Positions 1 through 8,334 of a stretch of 64,000 nucleotides of DNA are shown in pieces (the first letter of the stretch is position 1; the number at the start of each line of letters is the position of its first letter). A program made the position numbers and the translations under genes. Below the pieces are notes generated by a model. The model was not told the DNA's origin and did no database searches. It was given only the letters and a program-made list of their open reading frames with translations. The stretch comes from Halorubrum sp. JWXQ-INN 858 (GTDB lineage: Archaea; Halobacteriota; Halobacteria; Halobacteriales; Haloferacaceae). The stretch spans positions 494,976 through 558,975 of the forward strand of contig NZ_WUAX01000016.1 of NCBI RefSeq assembly GCF_009806985.1. Reading direction: 5' to 3'.

Positions 1-419
1 CACCAGAGCGTGGTCGCCGCGCCGAGGAAGTAGACGCCCGCGGTGGGGAGGGTGAGGTTCGTCAGCTCCGGACGCGGACCGCCAACCCACTGGTACGGGT
101 ACGCGTGGGCGAACAGCGCCACGCCGAGCCCCATGATCGCCGCCCCGACGACCGCCGCCGCGCGGGTGTTTCGGTCGGCCGGAAGCACGGTCATGATGCC
201 GAGCATGACGAGGGGGACCCCGAGCCCGCCGAGGACCCCGCCGTACCGCCGGGCCGCGCCCGACGAGAAGACGTCGCCCAACAGCACCTCCGCCGCCGTG
301 AGGATCCCGGCGACGAGCAGGACCGTGCCGCCGACGAACAGCCCCACGCCGAGCGAGAGCCGGCGCGGGTCCACCTCGGAGCGCCCTCGACCCCCGTACG
401 CCTCCGAGAGACTGGTCAT
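1..419 (-). CDS. Truncated multi-pass membrane protein (DUF7139-like)
   Basis: This is the N-terminal 139 residues of an integral membrane protein; the C-terminal part lies beyond the left edge. The reading frame opens with ATG at 419 (MTSLSEAYGGRGRSEV). After a short polar, Arg-rich head it shows at least three hydrophobic helices at about residues 22-44, 58-80 and 88-107, and a fourth begins near the edge (TAGVYFLGAATTLW). The start SLSEAYGG resembles a haloarchaeal family I recall as DUF7139, but this is recognition without a search. It diverges from the small gene at 522 with about 100 bases between the two starts. No function is known. Confidence 0.7.
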   Translation of the reverse strand, partial: MTSLSEAYGGRGRSEVDPRRLSLGVGLFVGGTVLLVAGILTAAEVLLGDVFSSGAARRYGGVLGGLGVPLVMLGIMTVLPADRNTRAAAVVGAAIMGLGVALFAHAYPYQWVGGPRPELTNLTLPTAGVYFLGAATTLW

Positions 420-521
420 ACGCCGCCTACGAGGGCCTCCCTGAAAACAGTATGTCAGACGCTCGCGCGACGACCGGCCCGTATCGAAAACGTTACCGTC
501 GATGCACCGGAATCGCGAGGT

Positions 522-806
522 ATGAGCGACAACGAGGACGAGGAGGCCGAGCCCGCCGTCGAGCTCGGCGAGGGCCCCGACGTCGCCGGCGAGCCGATCG
601 CCCGCGTCGCGTCCCGGCTCACGTGGCCCGCCAAGAACAGCGACGTGAGAGCGCAGGAAGGCGACGCCGTCGTGCGAACGCCCGACGGTCCGCGCGGCCT
701 CGACGCGGTGCTCGACGAGTCGGGCGTCCCGCTGTTCGAGACCCGCGGCGAGTTCGTCGCGGCCGTCGAGGACGTCGTCGGCTCCGGCCCGGTCGCCGTC
801 GAGTAG
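522..806 (+). CDS. Small conserved haloarchaeal protein (DUF5789-type)
   Basis: This is a 94-residue acidic soluble protein. The ATG at 522 follows a short divergent promoter region, and an earlier in-frame Met would only add Arg-rich low-quality sequence. Residues 1-20 are acidic and disordered. Residues 25-90 form a compact conserved core with the phrase RVASRLTWPAK and a C-terminal FETRGEFVAAV helix. The layout matches small haloarchaeal proteins I remember as DUF5789, which have no established function. It lies 53 bases upstream of the DUF302 gene in the same direction, so the two may be co-transcribed. Confidence 0.7.
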   Translation: MSDNEDEEAEPAVELGEGPDVAGEPIARVASRLTWPAKNSDVRAQEGDAVVRTPDGPRGLDAVLDESGVPLFETRGEFVAAVEDVVGSGPVAVE

Positions 807-859
807 CCCCGATCACCCCCGTCCACACCCTTTTGTTCGGCCGCGCCCCATTAGGAGCC

Positions 860-1312
860 ATGACGCTCCCGTTCGACCCCGACGCGCTCGACCCCGAGGA
901 GTACGGCGAGAAACGAACCACCCTCTCGATGGGCCACGAGGAGGCGATCGAACGCGTCCGCGAGGTCTGTACCGACGTCGGCTTCGGCGTCCCCGTCGAG
1001 TTCTCGCCGAGCGAGCTCCTCAACGAGAAGGTCGACGCGGACCGGGACCCGTACTACGTCCTCGGTGCGTGCAACCCCGCCGTCGCCGACCGCGCGCTCG
1101 ACGCGACCGACGGCCGGATCGGCGCGCTGTTCCCGTGTAACATGGTGATCTGGGAGTCGGAGCCGGGCACCCAGGTCGTCTATCACCTCTCGATCATGAA
1201 GGTCGCGCGCCTGCTCGGGCTCGCCGTCGACGACGCGGCGCTGGACGAGGTCATCGACGACACCGGCGAGCTGGTGACCGAAGTGTACGACCGCCTCGAG
1301 GCGGCGGAGTAA
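860..1312 (+). CDS. DUF302 domain protein
   Basis: This is a 150-residue soluble protein. The central part (about residues 25-115) has the DUF302 pattern: an amphipathic helix (HEEAIERVREVCTDVGFG), then YYVLGACNPAVADRALD, then IGALFPCNMVIWE. The phrase GACNP followed by LPCN is typical of the family. DUF302 proteins have an alpha/beta fold and no firmly established reaction; some occur with sulfur or redox genes. A short purine-rich stretch just before the ATG (aggagcc) could be a ribosome binding site. It converges with the thioredoxin reductase gene, with 65 bases between the two stops. Confidence 0.85.
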   Translation: MTLPFDPDALDPEEYGEKRTTLSMGHEEAIERVREVCTDVGFGVPVEFSPSELLNEKVDADRDPYYVLGACNPAVADRALDATDGRIGALFPCNMVIWESEPGTQVVYHLSIMKVARLLGLAVDDAALDEVIDDTGELVTEVYDRLEAAE

Positions 1313-1377
1313 CGCAAGCGGAAAACGGAGTACGCTAAGCGATCCGTGTACGCGTCGGAGGCGACGCGCCCCGCCGC

Positions 1378-2469
1378 TTAGTCGTCGCCCTCGACGACGG
1401 CGACGTCCTCTCCCTCACCCTCGCTCTCGGCCCGGTGGAGCTCCCCGGCGCGTTCGCGCTCGGAGAGGTACTCGTCGGCGTCGATCGCGGCCTGACAGCC
1501 CATTCCGGCGGCCGTTACCGCCTGCTGGTAGTGGAAGTCGACGACGTCGCCGGCCCCGAACAGCCCCTCGACGCCCGTCGCCGTCTGGTTCCCGCCGCGG
1601 CCCCCTTGCGTCCGGAGGTAGCCCTCGTCGTCGAGCTCGACGTCGACGCCCGTCAGGTAGCCCGTGTTCGGCGTGTGGCCGATCGCGTAGAACACCGCCC
1701 CGACGTCGAACTCGTACGTCTCGACCTCGTCGGCGGTCGCCGGGTCGTCGAGCTTGGCCGTCGGGTGCCCCTCCGGGTGTTCGACGAGCGTCACGCGGTC
1801 GATACCCCCTTCCGGCGTGCCGTGGATCTCGGTGAGCTCCGTGTTGAGGAGGAGTTCGATCTCGCCGGCCTCGACCTTCTCCTCGATCCGGTCGATCCAC
1901 ACGTCCTCGGCGCGGAACTCCTCGCGGCGGTGGGCGATGTAGACGGTGTCCGCGAACTTGGTGAGGAAGTTGGCCTCCTCCATCGCGGCGTCGCCGCCGC
2001 CGACGACGAGCATGTCCTCCCCGCGGAAGAACGCGCCGTCGCAGGTCGCACACGTCGAGAGCCCGTACCCCATCAGCTCCTCCTCGCCCGGGACGCCGAG
2101 CGTTCGCGCCGACGCGCCGGAGGCGGCGATCACGGCGTCGGCCGTGTACACGTCGCCGTCGGTCAGCTCGACGCGGAAGTGGCCGCCCTCCTCGCGGGCG
2201 ACGGCCTCGATGATCCCGTTCCGGGTCTCGGCTCCGAACTTCGTCGCCTGCTGTTTCATGTCGTTGATGAGCTCCGGCCCGGAGATGCCCTCGGGGAAGC
2301 CGGGGTAGTTCTCGACGTCCGTGGTGAGCGTGAGCTGTCCGCCCGGCTCGTCGCCCTCGACGATCAGCGGCTCGTTGTTCGACCGCGCCGCGTAGATCCC
2401 CGCCGTCAGCCCGGCGATGCCGGTGCCGGCGATGATCAGCCGACGGTGTTCGACGACTGTAGAGTCCAT
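1378..2469 (-). CDS. trxB: Thioredoxin-disulfide reductase
   Basis: This is a 363-residue FAD- and NAD(P)-dependent oxidoreductase that passes electrons to thioredoxin-like proteins. The N-terminal FAD-binding motif GTGIAG is at residues 15-20. The redox-active cysteine pair C140-A-T-C143 is the thioredoxin reductase signature (STCATCDGAFF), immediately followed by a second dinucleotide motif (VVGGGDAAMEEA). A GAGD motif near the C-terminus binds FAD. The C-terminus carries about 35 extra residues rich in Glu and Asp, an acidic tail common in haloarchaea. The ATG at 2469 gives the usual family length. The gene probably serves the thioredoxin system for protein disulfide and peroxide reduction. 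Confidence 0.92.
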   Translation of the reverse strand: MDSTVVEHRRLIIAGTGIAGLTAGIYAARSNNEPLIVEGDEPGGQLTLTTDVENYPGFPEGISGPELINDMKQQATKFGAETRNGIIEAVAREEGGHFRVELTDGDVYTADAVIAASGASARTLGVPGEEELMGYGLSTCATCDGAFFRGEDMLVVGGGDAAMEEANFLTKFADTVYIAHRREEFRAEDVWIDRIEEKVEAGEIELLLNTELTEIHGTPEGGIDRVTLVEHPEGHPTAKLDDPATADEVETYEFDVGAVFYAIGHTPNTGYLTGVDVELDDEGYLRTQGGRGGNQTATGVEGLFGAGDVVDFHYQQAVTAAGMGCQAAIDADEYLSERERAGELHRAESEGEGEDVAVVEGDD

Positions 2470-2533
2470 GTGGACGGGTTGGCCGTCGTGAAGTATGTAG
2501 GTTGCGCTGTCGGAGGCGACCGCCTCGGCGGGG

Positions 2534-2637
2534 AAGGATGCGGGGCGACGAGCGACGGAAAAGGATGCGGGGCGACGGAGCAGCTACGTCAAGTCGAACG
2601 ACGACGGCAGATCGAGCGGCTACGCCAGGTCGAGCAG
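2534..2637. repeat. Short imperfect tandem repeats at the pepF stop
   Basis: Two repeat families lie side by side. A 17-base unit (aaggatgcggggcgacg) occurs at 2534-2550 and 2561-2577. A 24-base imperfect unit occurs at 2578-2601 and 2614-2637 with 19 of 24 bases matching; the second copy holds the pepF stop codon (2620-2622). The repeat therefore looks like a decayed duplication of the end of the gene. Confidence 0.6.
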
Positions 2638-4419
2638 CGCCGCCACCTCGTCGAGGTAGCCGTCGTAGATCCCGACGGCCGACTCGATCGGGGCGGGCGA
2701 CGCCATGTCGACGCCCGCGAGCTCGACGACGTCGAGCGGGTAGTCGGATCCGCCGGCGGCGAGCATCTCACGGTAGTCCGCGGCCGCGGGCTCTCCCTCC
2801 TCGAGCACGCGCTCGACGATCGCCGCCGCCGCGGAGATGCCGGTGGCGTACTGGTAGACGTAGAAGTCGTAGTAGAAGTGCGGGATCCGTTCCCACTCGC
2901 GCTCGATCCCGCCGGTGAGCGCGACGGGCTCGTAGTACGCGCCCTTCAGGTCGGCGTAGAGCTCGTCGAAGCGGTCGGGCGTGAGCGCCTCGTCGGCCTC
3001 GAGGCGCTCGTGGATCTCCGCCTCGAAGGCGGCGAACATCGTCTGCCGGAACAGCGTCGACCGGAACCGCTCGAGGTACTCGTCGAGCACGTGCGTCCGG
3101 AGCTCGGCGTCCTCGACCGTCTCCAACAGGTAGTTGGTGAGCAGCGTCTCGTTGACGGTGGAGGCGATCTCCGCGACGAAGATGTCGTAGCTCGCGTCGT
3201 GCCACGGCTGGGCGTCGCCCGCGAGCTCGGAGTGCATCGAGTGGCCGAGCTCGTGTGCCAGCGTGTACATCGAGGCGATGTCGTCCTGGTAGTTCATCAT
3301 GATGAACGGCTGGGTGTCGTACGTCCCCGAGGAGAACGCCCCCGAGCGCTTCCCCCGGTTCTCGTACACGTCGACCCAGCGGCTCTCCAACCCCGCGGCC
3401 ATCCGTTCCTGGTACGCCTCGCCGAGCGGGGCGACCGCCTCGATCACCCACTCGACGGCCTGGTCGTAGCCGACGTCCGGCCCCTGATCGCCCGTCAGCG
3501 ACATGTAGAGGTCGTGGCTCTCGAGTTTGTCGACGCCGAGCGCCGCCGCCTTGAGGTCGGCGTGTCGGTGGAGCACGTCGAGGTTGTCGCCGACGGTGTC
3601 GACGAGGGTGTCGTACACGGTGACCGGGACGTTCGGCCCGTCGAGCGCCGCCTCGCGGGCGGAGTCGTAGTTCCGGATCCGCGCGCTCACGACGTGTTCG
3701 CGGACGGCCTTCTCGAGCGACGTCCCGACCGTGTTCCGCACGGACGCCCACTCGTCGTAGAACGTCTCGTGGACGCGGCGGCGGAACGCGCGGTCGGGGT
3801 TCGTCTGGAGCTTCGTGAAGTTCGACTGCGTGATCTCCACGTCGTCGCCGTCGGGGCCCTCGACGACGCCGTAGGTCAGGTCGGCGTTCGTCAGCATCGA
3901 GTAGATCTCCGCGGGCGCGGAGGTGACCTCCGAGAGCTCCGCGAGCACCGCCTCGACCTCCGCCGAGCGGACGTGCGGTTTCATCCGGGAGACGTCGTCG
4001 AGGTAGTGGTCGTACTCGGCGAGGTCCGGCTCGGCGGCGATGAACGCCTCCACGTCGTCCGCGGACAGCGACCCGAGCTCCGGTTCGAGATACGAGATCG
4101 CGCTCGACGCCTCCGACTGCAGCGACGACGCCCGCCCGGACATCGCCTGGTACTCCTGATTTCGAGTGTCCTCGGCGCTCCGGAGCTGGGCGTACATCGC
4201 CACCTCGCCGAGCTCCCGGAACACCGCCTCGCGGAGCTCCAGCAGCTCGAGGAGCGTCCCGGGGTCCTCCGTGACGCGCCCCTCGTACGCGCGGAGCTCG
4301 TCCACTCGGCCGGCGACCGCCTCGAACGCCGTTTCCCACGCCTCGTCGCTCTCGAAGACGCTCGTCAGCGACCACTTGTATTCGACGTCGATCGCCGACC
4401 GCTCGGGTACCGTACTCAT
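2620..4419 (-). CDS. pepF: Oligoendopeptidase F (M3 metallopeptidase)
   Basis: This is a 599-residue cytoplasmic zinc peptidase that cleaves medium-length peptides. The catalytic zinc motif HELGHSMHSE has H389, E390 and H393, with the third ligand expected in the downstream EIASTVNE segment. The N-terminal half is a helical domain (about residues 1-200) of the kind that forms the M3/PepF substrate channel. Length and motif spacing match PepF. The ATG at 4419 (MSTVPERSAIDVEYKW) is the first in frame after a 227-base non-coding gap. PepF may digest peptides brought in by the peptide transporter at 22.5-28.8 kb, though the genes are not linked. Confidence 0.95.
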   Translation of the reverse strand: MSTVPERSAIDVEYKWSLTSVFESDEAWETAFEAVAGRVDELRAYEGRVTEDPGTLLELLELREAVFRELGEVAMYAQLRSAEDTRNQEYQAMSGRASSLQSEASSAISYLEPELGSLSADDVEAFIAAEPDLAEYDHYLDDVSRMKPHVRSAEVEAVLAELSEVTSAPAEIYSMLTNADLTYGVVEGPDGDDVEITQSNFTKLQTNPDRAFRRRVHETFYDEWASVRNTVGTSLEKAVREHVVSARIRNYDSAREAALDGPNVPVTVYDTLVDTVGDNLDVLHRHADLKAAALGVDKLESHDLYMSLTGDQGPDVGYDQAVEWVIEAVAPLGEAYQERMAAGLESRWVDVYENRGKRSGAFSSGTYDTQPFIMMNYQDDIASMYTLAHELGHSMHSELAGDAQPWHDASYDIFVAEIASTVNETLLTNYLLETVEDAELRTHVLDEYLERFRSTLFRQTMFAAFEAEIHERLEADEALTPDRFDELYADLKGAYYEPVALTGGIEREWERIPHFYYDFYVYQYATGISAAAAIVERVLEEGEPAAADYREMLAAGGSDYPLDVVELAGVDMASPAPIESAVGIYDGYLDEVAALLDLA

Positions 4420-4646
4420 ACGGCTTCCTCGTCGCGGGACACACTAAGGATTGTGAAGGACGTCGTCGGACCGTGGCGGATCGTGGCGGGTCGTGGCGAA
4501 GCGCATCGGATACAAAGCGACGGGCGGCGGCGAGCGAGGCGGTTCCGAGACCGATGGGCGGCGGTGAACGAGGCAGTATCGAGCCGGCGATCGAACGGAA
4601 CGGGGTGGTGGGAAAACCGTCGTTTCGTCAGGTTTCAGGGACCGCC
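4420..4646. other. Gene-free stretch between pepF and the aldo/keto reductase
   Basis: This 227-base stretch holds no convincing gene. It contains short degenerate repeats of a gtggcg(g/a) word around 4473-4500 and two gggcggcggcg/tg words at 4522-4565. The side nearest 4420 must contain the pepF promoter. Confidence 0.5.
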
Positions 4647-5429
4647 TCAGACGTCGACGACGCGCTCCTCGCGATCGATGGCGTCGATCCGGTCGACGTC
4701 CTCGGCGTCGAGTTCGAGCTCGCGGGCCGCCCAGTTGGCCTCGATGTGTTCGGGGGTGGCGGCCTTCGGGATGGGGGCGACCCGGTCCTTCGAGAGGAGC
4801 CACGCGAGGCTCACCGCCGCGGGCGTCGATCCGTGCTTCTCCGCGATCTCCTGCAGGACCTCGACGTTGGCGACGCGGTTGCGCGCGATCGGCGAGTAGG
4901 CGACCAGCCAGTGGTCGTTCTCGACGGCGTACTCGCGGAGCTCTTCCTGTTGACAGAGCGGATGACACTCGACCTGGTGGGCGAAGAGGTCGGCATCGAG
5001 GCGCTCTGTCGCCTCGTCCAGCTGGTCCGGGCTGAAGTTCGAGAGCCCGACGTGGTCGATCACGCCCTCGTCGACGAGGTGGTCGAGCGCGGGCAGCGTT
5101 TCGTCGGGATCGTAGGCGTTCCTCGGCCAGTGGACGTACAGCAGGTCGATGGTGTCCACGCCGAGCCGTTCGCGGCTCTCCGCGGCCGTCCGGACCGCGT
5201 CGTCGTACGCGAGGTTCGAGGGGTGCAGCTTCGTCGCGACGAACAGCTCGTCGCGGTCGACGGGGGCCCGTTCGAGGGCGTCGCCGACGAGCGCCTCGTT
5301 GTCGTACATCTGTGCGGTATCGACGTGACGGTAGCCCGTCTCGATCGCGTGCGTAACGCTCGAGACGCACTCCTCGCGGTCGTCCAGTTTGTACGTGCCG
5401 TAGCCGAGCCGGTCGAAGGTGTCTGACAT
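4647..5429 (-). CDS. Aldo/keto reductase
   Basis: This is a 260-residue NADPH-dependent oxidoreductase of the aldo/keto reductase superfamily with a TIM-barrel fold. Family signatures are clear: GYRHVDTAQMYDNE holds the catalytic Asp and Tyr, ATKLHPSN holds the catalytic Lys, LLYVHWP supplies the His, and the C-terminal IPKA segment binds the NADPH phosphate. The start is the ATG at 5429 (MSDTFDRLGYGTYKL); longer in-frame upstream sequence is antisense to the next gene. The substrate is unknown; relatives reduce diketogluconate or small aldehydes. It diverges from the reductase gene starting near 5526. Confidence 0.92.
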   Translation of the reverse strand: MSDTFDRLGYGTYKLDDREECVSSVTHAIETGYRHVDTAQMYDNEALVGDALERAPVDRDELFVATKLHPSNLAYDDAVRTAAESRERLGVDTIDLLYVHWPRNAYDPDETLPALDHLVDEGVIDHVGLSNFSPDQLDEATERLDADLFAHQVECHPLCQQEELREYAVENDHWLVAYSPIARNRVANVEVLQEIAEKHGSTPAAVSLAWLLSKDRVAPIPKAATPEHIEANWAARELELDAEDVDRIDAIDREERVVDV

Positions 5430-5525
5430 GGACGACCGTTCGGTCGGGCGACAGTTAAAGGGAGGCGGCGGGGACGCGCCCGGCCGCCGATCCCCGGTGA
5501 AACCGTCAAGTGCGCGGGCCGTCAC

Positions 5526-6581
5526 GTGACACGTGTGACCCTCCTCGTCTACGGCGCGTACGGCTACACCGGCGCGCTCGTTTCCCGCGCCGCCGTCGAC
5601 CGCGGGACGGACCCGATCCTCGCGGGGCGCGACGGCGACGCGCTCCGCGAGCTCGGCCGCGACCTGCGGTGTTCCGTCCGGGAGTTCGACCTCTCGATCC
5701 CGGAGGCCGTCACCGAGACCGTCCGCGACGTCGACGCCGTGCTCAACTGCGCCGGACCGTTCGCGTCGACCGCGGCCCCGCTCGTCGACGCCTGCGTCGA
5801 GACCGGAACCGACTACCTCGACGTCACCGGCGAGTTCCGGGTCTTCGAGGCCCTCGCGGCCCGCGACGCCGAGGCGACCGCCGCGGACGTGACCCTGCTG
5901 CCCGGCGTCGGCTTCGACGTGGTCCCGACCGACTGCGTCGCCGCCGCCCTCCTCGACCGGCTCCCGGACGCGACCGCGCTCGCCCTCGGGTTCGACGCCG
6001 ATGGGGACGTCTCGCGAGGCACCGCCCGCACCGCGGTTCGGGGGCTCGGCGAGACGGTCGTCGCGCGGCGCGGCGGCGCGCTCGTGTCGCTCCCGACCGA
6101 CGAGCGGGAGCGACGGATCGACTTCGGGCGCGGGGAGCGCCCCGCGGCCGCGGTCCCGTGGGGCGATCTCGTCACCGCCGCGCACACGACCGGCGTCGGG
6201 GACGTGACCGTCTACGCCGCGTTGCCCCCGCGAGTCGCCAGGCTGCGCCGGCTCGCGCGCCCGGTCGGGCCGCTGCTCCGGACGCGCCCGGTCCGATGGC
6301 TGCTCGATCGCGTCGTCGCCGCGCGCGTCGAGGGACCGACGGCCGCGGAGCGCGCCGCCAACCGGGCGTTCGTCTGGGGCGAGGCGCGGACCGACGCCGG
6401 CGAGGTGGCCGTCGAGCGCCTCCGGACGCCCGACCCCTACGACCTCACCGTCGAGGCGTCGCTGGCGGCCGCCGAACGGGTCCTCGCCGGCGACGCCCCG
6501 TCCGGGTTCACCACGCCCGCGGGCGCGTTCGGGTCGAGCTTCGTCGACGTCGTCGACGGCGTGACGTGGCTCGACCGCTGA
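5526..6581 (+). CDS. Saccharopine dehydrogenase-like reductase (trans-acting enoyl reductase family)
   Basis: This is a 351-residue protein with an N-terminal Rossmann fold: the NAD(P)-binding phrase LLVYGAYGYTGAL occupies about residues 5-18, followed by VDAVLNCAGPF at the end of the second half-fold. This pattern is shared by saccharopine dehydrogenase-like proteins and mycobacterial trans-acting enoyl reductases. The C-terminal half is less conserved. Two GTG codons can start it, at 5526 and 5535; the second fits homologues better because they begin within a few residues of LLVYGAYGYTG. The actual substrate cannot be deduced. It converges on the siroheme decarboxylase gene. Confidence 0.85.
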   Translation: MTRVTLLVYGAYGYTGALVSRAAVDRGTDPILAGRDGDALRELGRDLRCSVREFDLSIPEAVTETVRDVDAVLNCAGPFASTAAPLVDACVETGTDYLDVTGEFRVFEALAARDAEATAADVTLLPGVGFDVVPTDCVAAALLDRLPDATALALGFDADGDVSRGTARTAVRGLGETVVARRGGALVSLPTDERERRIDFGRGERPAAAVPWGDLVTAAHTTGVGDVTVYAALPPRVARLRRLARPVGPLLRTRPVRWLLDRVVAARVEGPTAAERAANRAFVWGEARTDAGEVAVERLRTPDPYDLTVEASLAAAERVLAGDAPSGFTTPAGAFGSSFVDVVDGVTWLDR

Positions 6582-6638
6582 GCGGGCGGGCGCGGCGGCC
6601 GTCGCCGATCGCCTTCGTCGCCCTCGGCGGCGACCCGA

Positions 6639-7727
6639 TCACGCGTCGTCGTCCTCGGCGGCGACGAGCCCCTCGTACTGCGCGCCGGTCTGTTTCAGCG
6701 TCTCGGTGGAGTAGAGCCGCTCGTGCTCGAACGGGAGGTGATCCGCAGCGAGCTCGTCGATCTTCGCGTCGACCGCGTCGGCCTCCCGGCCGTGGATCAT
6801 CGTGAACAGGCTGTACTCCCACCCCTGTTCGGGACGGCGCGGCCGGTGGTAACAGAGCGTGACGTACGGGAGGCTCCCCACGACCTCGCCGCGGGCGTCC
6901 AGCTCGTCGTCGGGGACGTCCCAGACGACCATGCAGTTGTTCCGGAAGCCGGTGACGACGTGGTTGACGACGCAGCCGATCCGCTTGATACAGCCGTCCG
7001 CGAGCAGCCGGTCGACCGCGTCGACGACGTCGTCGGTGGTCGGATCGAGGCTCGAGTCGGCCGCGCCGATCTCGGCCGCGACGTCGGCGTAAGGGGTCGC
7101 CGAGAGCGGGAAGCCGTCCTGGATCGCGAGCAGGAGGTCGGCCTCGAGCGGGGTGAGGTCGCCGCGAGCCTCCTCGGAGATCCGGGTGGCGGAGACGGTC
7201 GTCTCCGCGACCGACTCCCGGGCGAAGCGGTCGTCGTTGACGACGGGGAACTCCAGGTCGATGTAGTAGTCCGTTAACATCGGGAGGTTGAGCACGTCAC
7301 AACCGGTTTCGGCTTCGATCTCGGCGAGGATCGCGTCGCGCTTCCCCCGCGAGCCCGCGGTGACGACGAACCACTGGTTCCACTCGTGGTCGCGCCGGTA
7401 GTTGTGGTTCACCTGTCGGTAGCCGTTGATGACCGCCGCGACCTCGTCGAACCGGTCGGCCGGCGCTCGCACGGCCGCGAGCGTCGAGGAGCCGATGACC
7501 GGCGGGTTGAGCACCGCCCCGAACCGGCGGAACACGCCGCGTTCGCGGAGGTCGCGGACGCGGGCGAGCAGCTCGTCGGCGTCGACGTCGACGCCCGTCT
7601 CGGCGGCGACCTCGCGGGCGACCCGCTCGAACGGGCGGGGCTCGACCGGGAAGCCGCTCTGGTACTCGTCGATCAGGACGGCGTCGACGGCGTCGATCCC
7701 GGCCCGCCAGTCGGCGTCCAAACTCAT
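6639..7727 (-). CDS. ahbAB: Fused AhbA/AhbB-type siroheme decarboxylase (AsnC/Lrp-like)
   Basis: This is a 362-residue protein built of two AsnC/Lrp-like halves, each with a winged-helix segment followed by an alpha/beta ligand domain. The first half spans about residues 1-165 and carries VFRRFGAVLNPPVIG and a YRQVNHNYRRDHEWNQWFV segment. The second half, about 180-340, carries IKRIGCVVNHVVTGF and PYVTLCYHRPRRPEQ. The Y/N-H-NYRR/H-YxRP arrangement is that of AhbA/AhbB/NirDLGH proteins, which remove two carboxyl groups from siroheme in the alternative haem pathway. Most archaea encode the halves separately. The ATG at 7727 was chosen because a putative TATA at 7801-7809 would start transcription near 7779. 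Confidence 0.85.
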   Translation of the reverse strand: MSLDADWRAGIDAVDAVLIDEYQSGFPVEPRPFERVAREVAAETGVDVDADELLARVRDLRERGVFRRFGAVLNPPVIGSSTLAAVRAPADRFDEVAAVINGYRQVNHNYRRDHEWNQWFVVTAGSRGKRDAILAEIEAETGCDVLNLPMLTDYYIDLEFPVVNDDRFARESVAETTVSATRISEEARGDLTPLEADLLLAIQDGFPLSATPYADVAAEIGAADSSLDPTTDDVVDAVDRLLADGCIKRIGCVVNHVVTGFRNNCMVVWDVPDDELDARGEVVGSLPYVTLCYHRPRRPEQGWEYSLFTMIHGREADAVDAKIDELAADHLPFEHERLYSTETLKQTGAQYEGLVAAEDDDA

Positions 7728-7800
7728 TGACCCGCGTAGGGGACGGACGTATCTACGGCTTTCGGAGTCGGCGGACGGCACACCGGAGCGGGTCGGAGCG

Positions 7801-7875
7801 GTTTATAAGCGATCGGTGGAAAACCGTCGAGGGGCTATAAACCGCCGTCGAGCCGGCGGGGATCCCTTATAAATC
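7801..7875. promoter_or_regulatory. Three evenly spaced TATA-like boxes
   Basis: TATA-like octamers lie at 7802-7809 (tttataag), 7835-7842 (ctataaac) and 7867-7874 (ttataaat), 33 and 32 bases apart, in otherwise GC-rich sequence. Each reads as a TATA box on either strand. The one nearest 7727 is placed to drive the siroheme decarboxylase gene on the minus strand. A small inverted repeat (ccgccg / cggcgg) lies between the second and third. Confidence 0.5.
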
Positions 7876-7907
7876 GCCGCTCATGAACGGTCGTCCGCGC
7901 GTCCGCG

Positions 7908-8069
7908 TCAGTTCGCCGGCTCCGTCCCGGCGTCGGCGTTCGGGACGACGGCCCGCGCGCTCGCTCGCAGCTGTTCCGGCGTGCACCCGCTCGCCGTCGC
8001 GGCCTGCTCCAGCGTGATGGTCCGGGAACGATATAGCGTCAACGCAGTGGTCACGGAGTGGGACGTCAT
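7908..8069 (-). CDS. 53-residue helical small protein (DUF7317-like)
   Basis: This small gene reads MTSHSVTTALTLYRSRTITL at its start, continues with EQAATASGCTPEQLRASARA and ends in an acidic tail. It looks like a single helix-turn-helix unit: a helix, a short ITLEQAA turn, and a second helix. It resembles tiny haloarchaeal proteins I recall as DUF7317, whose start (SHSLxTALxLYRxGTLTLxQAA) is very close. Such proteins may be DNA-binding or antitoxin-like, but no function is known. It sits alone in AT-richer sequence between the siroheme decarboxylase promoter and the divergent phosphoribosyltransferase gene. Confidence 0.6.
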   Translation of the reverse strand: MTSHSVTTALTLYRSRTITLEQAATASGCTPEQLRASARAVVPNADAGTEPAN

Positions 8070-8099
8070 CGTGTACAACACCTGGTTAGTTTACGACTA

Positions 8100-8334
8100 C
8101 ATAACTATGTCGCATCTCAACGCGTGATAGTTTCTAAATTAGCGATGTGAAAGTCAAATATCGACAGATGGCCCGGTGAATAGGCCCTGATTGTAAATTT
8201 CCCACGTGTAGTATATAAACCACGGTGTGACGCCCTTTCGACCGGGCCGCTCGGCGTCGGCGCGAGCGCCCGCGCTTCCCACGCGGCGGGAGTCGAACGG
8301 GAGGCTTTTCGTCCGAGGACTCGAACCGTGGCGT
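8100..8334. promoter_or_regulatory. AT-rich leader with TATA box before the TrpD-like gene
   Basis: Sequence from about 8090 to 8220 is much richer in A and T than the rest of the window. It ends in a strong TATA box (gtatataaac, 8211-8220). A start of transcription near 8240 would leave a leader of about 95 bases before the ATG at 8335, longer than usual for haloarchaea. No gene is seen in it. Confidence 0.45.

Noticed and set aside
1435..4899. A plus-strand open frame of 1154 codons
   Set aside because: It is antisense to trxB and pepF, is rich in Arg and Val, and follows from the GC-biased third positions of those genes.
8227..8334. A GTG start for the TrpD-like gene 36 codons upstream
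   Set aside because: The extension is basic and unlike the protein; the ATG at 8335 agrees with the expected start.
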